The position numbers and the translations under genes were made by a program. The notes under the pieces were generated by a model. The model worked only from the letters and a program-made list of their open reading frames with translations. It had not been told where the DNA came from and searched no databases. From NCBI RefSeq assembly GCF_000800015.1, contig NZ_JUGR01000001.1:496001-560000 (forward strand): a DNA stretch of 64,000 bases, read 5' to 3'. Source of the stretch: Terriglobus sp. TAA 43. GTDB lineage: Bacteria > Acidobacteriota > Terriglobia > Terriglobales > Acidobacteriaceae. Position 1 is the first letter of the stretch. Each line of letters begins with the position of its first letter. Shown here piece after piece: positions 54,755 to 62,949 of this stretch.

Positions 54755-55852
54755 TCAGGCCGCTTTTTTCAGGAGTGATCGCTGATGTAACAGGTTCACC
54801 AGTTCGCGTTCTTCAGCATGTAACGCTGAGGGGTGTTTCGCAATACTCTTGCGCTCTTCGAGAATCTGGTTCTCAAGCTGCTTCTCCGCTTCCTCAGCAC
54901 TGATTGCGCCAAAATAGCGTTCCAGAACTGCAGGATGGACGTAGCATTTGCGGCATACGCTGGGAGTATTTCCGAGCTTCGACGCTACCTGAGCGATGGC
55001 CTGCACCACATTCTTTTTCGCCTGCGTCATGGATGTTGCCGGTTCCGACTCATTGAGCAAAGAGCAGCACAGGACGCTGCCTGCCCACGTACGGAAGTCT
55101 TTTGCTGTGAAGTGTTCACCCGTAATCTCTTTCAGATAGTCATTCACGTCCGTGGAATCGATGCTATGGCGATTGCTCTCATCGTCCACATACTGAAATA
55201 GCTCATATCCCGGAAGCTCGCTGATCTGGCGGATGATCTTCGCAAGCCTGCGGTCTTGCAGGTTGATGGTGTGATGAACACGGCTCTTGCCTTGAAAGTC
55301 GAAGGTAACGTGCGTCCCATGAACCTCCACATGTTTCGTCCTCATGGTAGTCAGGCCGTAGCTTTTGTTGGTGCGCGCGTATTCCTCGTTGCCAACGCGA
55401 ATATGAGTCTCTTCCATAAGCCGGACTACGGTGGCCAACACCTTCTCACGCGGCAACCCCGGTTGCTCCAGATCATTTGCGACACGTTTACGAATGATCG
55501 GCAATGCCTCCGCGAAAAGTGACATGCGCTCATACTTCGTCTCGTCGCGGACTTCACGCCAACGCGGATGATAGCGACTCTGCTTGCGTCCGCGCGCATC
55601 CCGCCCGGTACATTGCAGGTGACCGTTGTCGTGCGTGGTGATCCAGACATCGGTCCATGCCGGCGGGATCACCAGTGACCGGATACGTGCAAGGACCTGC
55701 TTCTCCCGCAGCACCTTGCCATCGGGCGTGGTGTAACGAAACGTCTTGCCATGCGCAATCCGATGATGCCCAGGTTGACGATCGCTTGTGTAGCGAAGCC
55801 CTGCTGACTTTGCCGCTTCGACCGGATCAAGAATGATTTCCGGTGCCTTCAT
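54755..55852 (-). CDS. DNA topoisomerase IB (poxvirus-like bacterial type)
   Basis: 365 residues from ATG 55852, which has AAGG about 8 nt upstream; ATGs at 55870 and in the longer frame lack support. The N-terminal domain includes 'GLRYTSDRQPGHHRIAHG' and 'IPPAWTDVWI'. The catalytic domain has 'IRVGNEEYARTNKSYGLTTMR', 'FDFQGKSR', 'EITGEHFTAKDFRTWAGS' and the active-site tyrosine in 'VCRKCYVHPAVLERYF'. It relaxes supercoils through a 3'-phosphotyrosine. Divergent from the purine permease. Confidence 0.93.
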   Translation of the reverse strand: MKAPEIILDPVEAAKSAGLRYTSDRQPGHHRIAHGKTFRYTTPDGKVLREKQVLARIRSLVIPPAWTDVWITTHDNGHLQCTGRDARGRKQSRYHPRWREVRDETKYERMSLFAEALPIIRKRVANDLEQPGLPREKVLATVVRLMEETHIRVGNEEYARTNKSYGLTTMRTKHVEVHGTHVTFDFQGKSRVHHTINLQDRRLAKIIRQISELPGYELFQYVDDESNRHSIDSTDVNDYLKEITGEHFTAKDFRTWAGSVLCCSLLNESEPATSMTQAKKNVVQAIAQVASKLGNTPSVCRKCYVHPAVLERYFGAISAEEAEKQLENQILEERKSIAKHPSALHAEERELVNLLHQRSLLKKAA

Positions 55853-55965
55853 TCCGACTGCCTTCTTCATCGCAACGAATGGGATGCAGAATCCGCAACT
55901 GGGGTGACCGCCGTCTGGAGATGGATGTCTCGTATAGTTGGCATATCCCCTCCTGCAGAAAGGAC

Positions 55966-57279
55966 ATGCTTTTGCGCCAGGCACTGGAGCGCTATTTCGA
56001 CTTCGCCGGTCTTCACGCCACATGGCGCACGGAGATCCTTGCGGGTCTAACGACCTTTCTGACGATGGCTTACATCATCTTCGTCAACCCTGCGATCCTG
56101 TCGAAGACGGGTATGCCGATTGCCGCGGTGACGGCTGCCACATGTCTTTGCGCCGCATTTGGCTCCATTCTGATGGGGTTTATGGCGCGCTATCCGTTGG
56201 CACTGGCACCGGGGATGGGGTTGAACGCGTACTTCACCTACACGGTGTGCCTGAAGATGCATATTCCCTGGCAGACGGCGCTGGGGGCGGTGTTTATCTC
56301 CGGTGTGGTCTTCCTACTGCTTACCTTTGGGGGCATCCGGCAGTTGCTGGTGGAGGCGATCCCGCGTGAGCTGCACGCCTCGGTCGCTGGTGGTGTTGGA
56401 CTGTTCATCGCCTTCATCGGGTTAATGGAGTCCGGGATCATTGTGCGTGATCCGGATACCACTGTTGCGCTGGGGAATCTGCGCGCACCGGGAACGGCGC
56501 TGGCGTTGTTCGGGCTACTGTTGATTGGTGTGTTGCAGATCCTGCGTGTGCGTGCGTCGATCCTTATCGGTATTGCCGGGACGTTGCTCACTGGATATGT
56601 GTTTGGGCAGGTGCATCTGGCTTCGCAGCCGTTCTCCTTCCGGGCGATTACGGCGACGGCGTTTCACCTGGACATTCGAGGCGCTCTGCATACGGGCGCG
56701 CTGGAGATCATCTTCGTCTTCCTCTTCGTGGACCTGTTCGACAACGTGGGAACACTCGTTGCCGTGACCAAGAAGGCTGGACTCATTACGGACGATGCGA
56801 AGATACCTCGGTTGTCGCGTATCTTCTTCGCCGACGCGACCGCCACGATTGCGGGATCGCTGGCGGGAACGAGCACGGTGTGCTCTTACATTGAGTCGTC
56901 GGCTGGTGTTGCTGCTGGTGGACGGACGGGGATTCCGGCCATCGTGACGGGACTGTGTTTCCTGGTGTCCATGTTCGTGGCGCCTCTTGTGGGAGCGATT
57001 CCCAGTTCGGCTACTGCGCCTGCGCTCATCATCGTCGGGGCGCTGATGCTGGGTTCCATTGCCGAGGTGAACTGGAGCGATCCGACGGTTGCCATTCCGG
57101 CGTTCCTTACGCTGGTGATGATTCCGCTGACGTATTCCATCGCCAATGGACTTGGTATTGGCATTACCAGCTTTGCGCTCTTGCGGCTGTTCAGCGGCCA
57201 ATCGTCGCGCAAGGACTGGTTGCTGTTTGTGCTGGCAGCGCTATTCGTCGCGCGGTTCCTCTTTCTGTCACATCACTAA
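55966..57279 (+). CDS. AzgA-type (NCS2) guanine/hypoxanthine permease
   Basis: 437 residues from ATG 55966; TTG 55972 is an alternative with better ribosome-binding-site spacing. About 12-14 membrane helices. AzgA hallmarks: 'ERYFDFAGLHATWRTEILAGLTTFLTMAYIIFVNP', split by reading, 'ALAPGMGLNAYFTYTV', 'VDLFDNVGTLVAVTKKAG', 'GSLAGTSTVCSYIESSAGVAAGGRTG' (substrate-site helix), 'GIGITSFALLRLFSG'. It imports purine bases with protons. No purine riboswitch is evident in the 110 bp before it. Terminator downstream. Confidence 0.93.
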   Translation: MLLRQALERYFDFAGLHATWRTEILAGLTTFLTMAYIIFVNPAILSKTGMPIAAVTAATCLCAAFGSILMGFMARYPLALAPGMGLNAYFTYTVCLKMHIPWQTALGAVFISGVVFLLLTFGGIRQLLVEAIPRELHASVAGGVGLFIAFIGLMESGIIVRDPDTTVALGNLRAPGTALALFGLLLIGVLQILRVRASILIGIAGTLLTGYVFGQVHLASQPFSFRAITATAFHLDIRGALHTGALEIIFVFLFVDLFDNVGTLVAVTKKAGLITDDAKIPRLSRIFFADATATIAGSLAGTSTVCSYIESSAGVAAGGRTGIPAIVTGLCFLVSMFVAPLVGAIPSSATAPALIIVGALMLGSIAEVNWSDPTVAIPAFLTLVMIPLTYSIANGLGIGITSFALLRLFSGQSSRKDWLLFVLAALFVARFLFLSHH

Positions 57280-57295
57280 ACGCACCTGCATGAAG

Positions 57296-57326
57296 AATGG
57301 CCGCAACGTGAGACGTTGCGGCCATT
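57296..57326. terminator. Bidirectional terminator between the permease and DsbA-like genes
   Basis: 14-bp perfect stem AATGGCCGCAACGT/ACGTTGCGGCCATT with a GAG loop, flanked by TTCT on the right and GAAG on the left. Confidence 0.88.
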
Positions 57327-57349
57327 TTCTATTCAGTCGATGCGAACAA

Positions 57350-58276
57350 CTACTTCAAACCTTCCTGCTTCAAATCCCAGTCGATGACTTGCTTCAGGGT
57401 CTCGTAGGGTACGCCACCCAGGGGCATCAGGTGGCCGTTGACCGCGAGCATGGGGGTCTGGTCTACGCCCAGCTTCCCTGCCAGCTCGATCTGTCCGTCT
57501 AGCTTAGTCTTGGCGGCGGGTGAGGCGGCGCAGGTGGCCATGGCGGCGGGATCAGCACCGGCAGCCTTTACGGCGTTGGCAATCGTGGTGTCTGCCATCG
57601 AGTCGGTCAGGCCTTCCTGGTGGGCGAAGACGTCCTTGATGTAGGTGAAGAAGGCTGCATCACCCTTGGCCTGCGCTATGCAGTTGCCGATTGCGGCAGA
57701 CTTGTAGGCGAAGGGGTGAATCTCCACCAGCGGATAGTTCTCGTACACGAAACGTGCCTGCGGGAAGTCCTTCTGTAGCTGTTCCATCACCGGCTCTGCT
57801 TCCTTGCAATGCGGGCACTGAAGGTCGGCAAATTCTACGAAGAGGATCTTCTTGTCGGCGGCACCGGTGGCGGGGCCGTTGGCTTCGGCGGCGAGCACCT
57901 TAGCGTTGTCGTCGAAGGGATGCGCTCCGAAGCGGAAGACTGTATCGGCAATGGCGTATTTACCATCTGCCGTGACGTAGAAGCGGACGCTGTCTACCTT
58001 GTTGCCCTGGCTCTTATCGGCTACAAAGATGGTCACCTTGCTCACGCCGGGAGCAGGCGTCTTCTGGATGGCCATGACCTTCCAGGAGCGGTTGGTGTCG
58101 TAGCCCCAGATGGCCTTGAGGAAGGCTTCCACGTCGGCCGAGGTGGGCGAGGTGGCATCGAAGTACTTCGGGTTGGTAGCCGGGAATGCGGGTTCGGCAG
58201 GCGCCTGGGCAACAGCGGCAGAACCAACCGCAATCGCCACGGCAGCAGCAAAGGAGAGCAAGGACTGGATTCGCAT
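57350..58276 (-). CDS. Secreted DsbA-like thiol-disulfide protein with N-terminal domain
   Basis: 308 residues from ATG 58276; GTG/TTG alternatives lie up to 24 bp upstream. Signal peptide 'SFAAAVAIAVGSAAVAQA', then a ~110-residue NTF2/SecB-like N-terminal domain ('SADVEAFLKAIWGYDTNRSW', 'DSVRFYVTADGKYAIADTVF'), then a thioredoxin fold with 'ILFVEFADLQCPHCKEAEPV' (CPHC active site) and cis-Pro loop 'VDQTPMLAVNGHLMPLGG'. It would oxidise or isomerise disulfides in the periplasm. This two-domain arrangement is common in Acidobacteria. Confidence 0.88.
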   Translation of the reverse strand: MRIQSLLSFAAAVAIAVGSAAVAQAPAEPAFPATNPKYFDATSPTSADVEAFLKAIWGYDTNRSWKVMAIQKTPAPGVSKVTIFVADKSQGNKVDSVRFYVTADGKYAIADTVFRFGAHPFDDNAKVLAAEANGPATGAADKKILFVEFADLQCPHCKEAEPVMEQLQKDFPQARFVYENYPLVEIHPFAYKSAAIGNCIAQAKGDAAFFTYIKDVFAHQEGLTDSMADTTIANAVKAAGADPAAMATCAASPAAKTKLDGQIELAGKLGVDQTPMLAVNGHLMPLGGVPYETLKQVIDWDLKQEGLK

Positions 58277-58366
58277 GATCACGTTTATCTTCTCACCCAA
58301 GAGCGATGTCGCAAGCCCCTTTCACTGCGCCGGGTTGCGCTACCCCCTCCCCTCCCCCTGTTTTTC

Positions 58367-58460
58367 TAAAATCGTCTTTCTATTGGAGTTACGGCATGGG
58401 TGGCGCTAAAATCGTCTTCCCATTAGGGTTAGAGGCAAAATCGTCTTTCTAAACGACTTA
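58367..58460. repeat. Three AAAATCGTCTT repeats in the 58.3-58.6 kb intergenic gap
   Basis: AAAATCGTCTT(T/C)C begins at 58368, 58408 and 58437. Unit 1 is 40 bp; unit 2 keeps only ~29 bp and diverges after ATTAGGGTTA; unit 3 continues to CTAAACGACTTAGGG. An imperfect hairpin GGGCCaCG..CGcGGCCC (58461-58481) follows. The 281-bp gap between nadE and the DsbA-like gene otherwise holds nothing I can recognise. The pattern looks like a dispersed genomic repeat rather than a gene; a tiny ORF (MGGAKIVFPLGLEAKSSF) crosses it by chance. Confidence 0.7.
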
Positions 58461-58581
58461 GGGCCACGCTATACGCGGCCCTTTGGTCTCTGTTTCTATT
58501 GTAGAGCTTTCGTTGAAATACCATGCCAACTCTATCTGCTTTGCTTTCTTGACGTTGAGACCTCAAGGGGCTTGACAGATT

Positions 58582-60252
58582 TTAGAGTTGTTGACGCGTG
58601 CGTGCTGCGAGCGGAAAGCGGCGGCCTGTGCCGAAGCTCTTGGCTGTCACCTTCAGGACGGGGGCAGCCTGCTGACGCTTGTATTCGCTGCGTTCTACGA
58701 GCCTCAACACCTGTTCGACTCGTTCTCGATCTACGCCCTGCGAGGTGACGATCTCGTCTGCCGATTCGTAGCGTTCCACGTATGCCTGAAGGATGGGATC
58801 AAGCACCTCGTAAGGCGGCAGCGAGTCGGTGTCTTTCTGGTCGGGACGCAGCTCTGCACTGGGCGGTTTGCTGATGGTGTTTTCGGGGATGACTTCGCGT
58901 TCGCGGTTTGCGTAATGGGCAAGCTGGTAGACCTTTGTCTTCCAGACGTCGCCGATGACTGCTAATGCGCCGACCATGTCGCCGTAGAGCGTGCAGTAGC
59001 CGACGGACATTTCGCTCTTGTTGCCGGTGGTCAGGACCAGGTGGCCGAACTTGTTGGAGACGCTCATCAGCAGCGTGCCACGGATACGAGCCTGCATGTT
59101 CTCTTCTGCGAGGCCGAAGGGGGTTCCTGCAAAGACCGGCTCCAGAGCCTTATCCATTGCATTGAATGTTTCGCGAATCGCGATGATTTCGCACCGGATG
59201 CCAAGATTCTTTGCCAACGCGAGCGCGTCATCGACCGAGCCGCTGGAGGAGTATTCGCTGGGCATGCCGATGCCCATGACGTTCTCTTTGCCAACTGCAT
59301 CGACCGCCAACGCAGCGACGACAGCGGAATCGATACCGCCGCTGAGACCGATGAGCACTTTCGAGAAGCCACACTTACGCACGTAGTCGCGGATGCCCAT
59401 TGCGAGCGCTTTCCACGCTGCTTCCACACCGTCGAGGACGGGTGCGATGGTGTGCGATGCGGCAGGTGCGGTGTCAAAAAGCAGGAGATCTTCTGCAAAG
59501 CTTTTTGCTGCAGCTACGGTTTCACCCTCACTGTCGACCACGAAGGAGGCACCATCAAAGAGAAGGCTGTCGTTGCCACCCACCTGCGCGGCCATGGCTG
59601 CCGGAACACTGTGACGCTTTGCGATTGCGCCAATCATGCTGCGGCGTATCTGCTGCTTGCCTTCCCAATAGGGCGAGGCCGAGATGTTCAGCAGCAACGA
59701 GGGCTTTCGGCCATTAAGCGTGGAGGTGAGCAGACGTTCCACGGGATCGTTTGCGTAGAGGCGTTCTGCCCAGAAATCCTTGTCGTTCCAGGCATCCTCG
59801 CAGATGGTGATCGCGAGTACTTCGCCCTGAAACTCCACCAGCGACTGTGACTCCGCGGGTTGGAAGTAGCGCTGTTCGTCGAAGACGTCGTAGAACGGCA
59901 GCAGCATCTTCTGCTGGACGAACTGCACCTTGCCGTCGTAGCAGAGTGCGGCGACGTTGCGAGCGTGCTTGCCGGGATTTGCGGTGGACTCCAGCGCGGT
60001 TCCGCAAAGGATGCCAGGCATTCCGGGCTGCAATGTGGCTTGAGCAATTGTTTCCAGCGAGCGCTGGCAGTGGGCGAGGAAGTTTTCGTCTTCCAGCAGA
60101 TCCTGCGGTGGATAGCCGGGGATAGCAAGCTCCGGGAACACGACCAGATCGGCGCCCAATTCGCCGGCGCGTTTTGCGTAGTCCAGGATGCGAGCGGTGT
60201 TGCCCTTGAAATCGCCTACGGTGGGGTTCAACTGCGCGAGTGCAATCTTCAC
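58582..60252 (-). CDS. nadE: Glutamine-dependent NAD+ synthetase
   Basis: 556 residues. N-terminal nitrilase-type glutaminase (about 1-260) with the Glu-Lys-Cys triad in 'VVFPELAIPGYPP', 'QQKMLLPFYDVFDEQRYF' and 'LAITICEDAWNDKDF'. C-terminal synthetase with the P-loop 'IGLSGGIDSAVVAALAVDAVG', 'GIGMPSEYSSSGSVDDA', 'TTGNKSEMSVGYCTLYGDMVG' and 'ISKPPSAELRPDQKDTDSLPPY'. It aminates nicotinate adenine dinucleotide to NAD, the last step of the pathway that nadA-nadC begin. Single gene. The divergent promoter region toward the sugar transferase is short. Confidence 0.96.
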   Translation of the reverse strand: MKIALAQLNPTVGDFKGNTARILDYAKRAGELGADLVVFPELAIPGYPPQDLLEDENFLAHCQRSLETIAQATLQPGMPGILCGTALESTANPGKHARNVAALCYDGKVQFVQQKMLLPFYDVFDEQRYFQPAESQSLVEFQGEVLAITICEDAWNDKDFWAERLYANDPVERLLTSTLNGRKPSLLLNISASPYWEGKQQIRRSMIGAIAKRHSVPAAMAAQVGGNDSLLFDGASFVVDSEGETVAAAKSFAEDLLLFDTAPAASHTIAPVLDGVEAAWKALAMGIRDYVRKCGFSKVLIGLSGGIDSAVVAALAVDAVGKENVMGIGMPSEYSSSGSVDDALALAKNLGIRCEIIAIRETFNAMDKALEPVFAGTPFGLAEENMQARIRGTLLMSVSNKFGHLVLTTGNKSEMSVGYCTLYGDMVGALAVIGDVWKTKVYQLAHYANREREVIPENTISKPPSAELRPDQKDTDSLPPYEVLDPILQAYVERYESADEIVTSQGVDRERVEQVLRLVERSEYKRQQAAPVLKVTAKSFGTGRRFPLAARTRQQL

Positions 60253-60294
60253 AACACCATTATGGAACGGTGAGCGCAGTTGCTGCGAGTGCCC

Positions 60295-61770
60295 TTAGCT
60301 GCCGGTGCCGCTGATGACCACGCTGATGGTGCGGAGAAGGATCTTCAGATCGAGCCAGAGATTCCAATTCTCCACGTACGCCGTATCAAGCGAGATATAG
60401 CTGTCGAACGATGGGTCCTGACGCGCTTCTACCTGCCAGAGGCCTGTGATGCCGGGAAGCACGTCGAGGCGGCGTAGATGGGAGAGGTCGTAACGCTCCA
60501 CTTCTGCCGCGATGGGCGGGCGGGGTCCGACGAGGCTCATGTCGCCTTTGAGCACGTTGAAGAACTGCGGAATCTCATCCAGTGAATACTTGCGGAGGAA
60601 GCGGCCCACGCGGGTGATGCGCGGATCATTGCTCATCTTGAACAGGATGCCGTCGCGCTCGTTCATGTGTTCCAGCTGCGACTTCAGGTGATCGGCATTC
60701 TGGACCATGGTGCGGAACTTGTAGCAGTTGAAGGTGCGTCCCTTACGGCCAATGCGACGTGCACGATAGAAGATGGGGCCAGGCGAATCCAACAGAACCG
60801 CCAGCGAGATCAGAAACAGTATGGGGCTGAGTACGACAATCGCCAGAAACGACAGGGCAAGGTCGAGCGTGCGCTTGACCATGAACGAGCCGATTGGAAA
60901 CTCGCGACGATGCAGCGGGATCGTGGGAAACTGGCCCACGTATTCGATGGGTGCGTTCCAGGCGAGGCCATCGTAAAGATCGGGCACTACGCGGACGTCA
61001 ATACCGAGTTCACGTGCTTCCTGAACGAGGTCAATCACGATCTTCTTGTCGGCAGGGACGGAAAAGAAGATTTCATCGACAAAGAGTGCGCGGGCGATGG
61101 CGAGGCAGTTGCTCATGTCGCCAACGTTATCTGCGTCGCCTGATTCGGTCTCGCTCTCGTTGAGGGCGATGAAGCCGCGGAAGCGGAATCCAAGGTGACG
61201 GAGCGACTCAAGGTGATTTCGGAGGGCGTGGCCTACTCGGCCGGAGCCGATGATGAGTACGTTTCGGGTATCGACGCCATCGCGGTAGCGGGTGTAGACC
61301 ATGGAACGCCAGAGAGCCCGGCGTGCGCACAGCATGGTTCCCGTGAGGATGACGGAAAGCATGACCACGATGCGGGAGACTGTTTCGCCGCGGAGAAGAT
61401 AGATGCTGCCGCAGAGCAGAAGGCCGGCGACCAGGGTGGCCTGGATAGTGAGGCGCTGCTCATTCAGACCACTGCGGTTCTGGATGGGGCCGTAAAGTCC
61501 GTAGGATCGGGAGAAAAATGCGAGGCACAGCGCAAACCACGTCATGTACGCGCCGTATTGGCTCCAGAGAAGATGGAAGACACCATTCTGCGTAAGGGTG
61601 CCGCTCTCATGCGAGGCATCCAGCCGGAAATGCATGGCGATGAGGCTGCCGATGAGCGCGGTGAGTATGTCCAGCGCGGCCCACGCTGCTCCTGTAATGG
61701 ATGGCTGCTCCAGCACGCCCGCCGCCATGGACATACCACGTCCTCGAAAGGACGGTGCCTCCGTGGTCAT
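60295..61770 (-). CDS. Exopolysaccharide polyprenyl-phosphate sugar phosphotransferase
   Basis: 491 residues from ATG 61770, which has AGGGGAG 4 nt upstream. Four N-terminal helices (about 25-140) and a CoA-binding-like Rossmann module ('NVLIIGSGRVGHALRNHLESL', 'VDEIFFSVPADKK', 'VRVVPDLYDGL') precede another helix and the bacterial sugar-transferase domain: 'MVKRTLDLALSFLAIVVLSP', 'GPIFYRARRIGRKGRTFNCYKFRTM', 'DPRITRVGRFLRKYSLDEIPQFFNVLKGDMSLVGPRPP' (split by domain) and 'RLDVLPGITGLWQVEAR'. It puts the first sugar phosphate on undecaprenyl phosphate for polysaccharide assembly. Confidence 0.94.
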   Translation of the reverse strand: MTTEAPSFRGRGMSMAAGVLEQPSITGAAWAALDILTALIGSLIAMHFRLDASHESGTLTQNGVFHLLWSQYGAYMTWFALCLAFFSRSYGLYGPIQNRSGLNEQRLTIQATLVAGLLLCGSIYLLRGETVSRIVVMLSVILTGTMLCARRALWRSMVYTRYRDGVDTRNVLIIGSGRVGHALRNHLESLRHLGFRFRGFIALNESETESGDADNVGDMSNCLAIARALFVDEIFFSVPADKKIVIDLVQEARELGIDVRVVPDLYDGLAWNAPIEYVGQFPTIPLHRREFPIGSFMVKRTLDLALSFLAIVVLSPILFLISLAVLLDSPGPIFYRARRIGRKGRTFNCYKFRTMVQNADHLKSQLEHMNERDGILFKMSNDPRITRVGRFLRKYSLDEIPQFFNVLKGDMSLVGPRPPIAAEVERYDLSHLRRLDVLPGITGLWQVEARQDPSFDSYISLDTAYVENWNLWLDLKILLRTISVVISGTGS

Positions 61771-62079
61771 GACACTCCCCTGCGCGTATTCTTGTGCCGG
61801 CATTCGCTACCTTTTGGCCGTTGGATGCGGTTCGGGCCATTCAGGGTGGGTTTTATTGCCACCTGATTTGCGGGAAAAAAACCGTGTGACAGAACGGCGA
61901 ACCGTTCAACTGTTCTTTGTTCTCTATTGCCTTCTTTCTTTTCAGGATATCTCAACCAACCCATTGTTTCGTTCAACCCGCACCATATCTGTCACATGCA
62001 CCCTTAACGGCTCGCCCTGAAGTCAGTTTGTTGCGTAGCATCCTTTGCGATTGGGGATGCAGCCTTTACACTCCCCGTG
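61771..62079. promoter_or_regulatory. 309-bp divergent promoter region with inverted repeats
   Basis: No gene seen. It holds AACGG-CGAA-CCGTT (61893-61906) nested in a longer imperfect dyad, and an 8-bp inverted pair TGTGACAG (61885-61892)/CTGTCACA (61989-61996) 96 bp apart. These may be regulator sites for the sugar transferase or the deacetylase gene, or chance. Confidence 0.35.
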
Positions 62080-62949
62080 ATGCCATCCGATAAAACTGCC
62101 CAACGGCGCCTGATTGTGAATGCAGACGATTTCGCCCTTACGGAGGGTGTCAACCGTGCCATTGGAGAACTTTCAGAGGCTGGCGCTTTACGATCCTGCA
62201 CGTTGATGGCAGCAGGCGCCGCCTTTAAAGACGCTGTTCGTACTACTAAGGAGTACAAAAATCTTCGTGTGGGTTGCCACGTGGTGCTGGTAGACGGCAA
62301 TTGTGTTGCGCCAGCGGAGACGGTACGTGCCCTACTCGACGGAGACCAGGGGCAATTGCGCTCGTCGTTGCCGAAGTTTATTGCTGACCTGCAACGCGGA
62401 AAAATACCGGAAGAACAGATTGAAGCGGAGGCGGTGGCCCAGATCCGGCGGTTGCAGGATGCGGGGGTGACCGTCACCCACGTGGACACCCATAAACATA
62501 CGCACCTCTTCCCACGTGTGGCTCGTCCGTTGATGCGGGCGGCCATGCAATGTGGTGTTTCGGCGATTCGGAACCCGTTTGAGCAGGCGTGGTCTGCGCG
62601 GCTGACGCGTGGGCCGCTGCTGCGGAAGCTGGAAGTCACGGCTCTCCGTAACTTCAGCAGCACGTTTGAGAAGCTGTTGCGCGCTTCCGGGCTGAAGACA
62701 ACAGCGGGGTCGATTGGAGTGTCGGCGACGGGAACTCTTGATGCTGAGAACCTGGCGCGGCTGCTGGAGGGTATGCCCGAGGGAACGTGGGAGCTGGTGT
62801 GTCATCCCGGCTACAACGATGCCGCGCTGGCGGCGGTTCGTACGCGGCTCCGTGATCAGCGAGATGCAGAACGGAATGCCCTGCTGGGGTATATTCCTGC
62901 AGCTGTCCGCGAAGGGCGCTTTGAGTTGATCGGATATGACGAGATTTAG
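62080..62949 (+). CDS. YdjC/ChbG/HpnK-family carbohydrate deacetylase
   Basis: 289 residues from ATG 62080 (GTG at 62077 directly before it). YdjC-like fold: metal motif 'RRLIVNADDFALTEGVNRAI', 'VGCHVVLVDG', 'VTHVDTHKHTHLFPRV' (His/Asp ligands) and 'ELVCHPGYNDAAL'. Members remove N-acetyl groups from chito-oligosaccharides or from hopanoid and other glycolipids. The adjacent polysaccharide transferase suggests a glycan substrate. Ends with a 4-bp overlap of the convergent kinase gene. Confidence 0.88.
   Translation: MPSDKTAQRRLIVNADDFALTEGVNRAIGELSEAGALRSCTLMAAGAAFKDAVRTTKEYKNLRVGCHVVLVDGNCVAPAETVRALLDGDQGQLRSSLPKFIADLQRGKIPEEQIEAEAVAQIRRLQDAGVTVTHVDTHKHTHLFPRVARPLMRAAMQCGVSAIRNPFEQAWSARLTRGPLLRKLEVTALRNFSSTFEKLLRASGLKTTAGSIGVSATGTLDAENLARLLEGMPEGTWELVCHPGYNDAALAAVRTRLRDQRDAERNALLGYIPAAVREGRFELIGYDEI

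Noticed and set aside
55843-55965. Upstream extension of the purine permease
   Set aside because: Runs into the divergent topoisomerase start and has no hydrophobic or conserved sequence.
58367-58449. CRISPR-like array at the AAAATCGTCTT repeats
   Set aside because: Only three short copies, unequal spacing, no cas genes, repeat far shorter than CRISPR repeats.
59041-59850. 269-residue plus-strand frame opposite nadE
   Set aside because: Opposite a complete, motif-rich NAD synthetase; no family signature.
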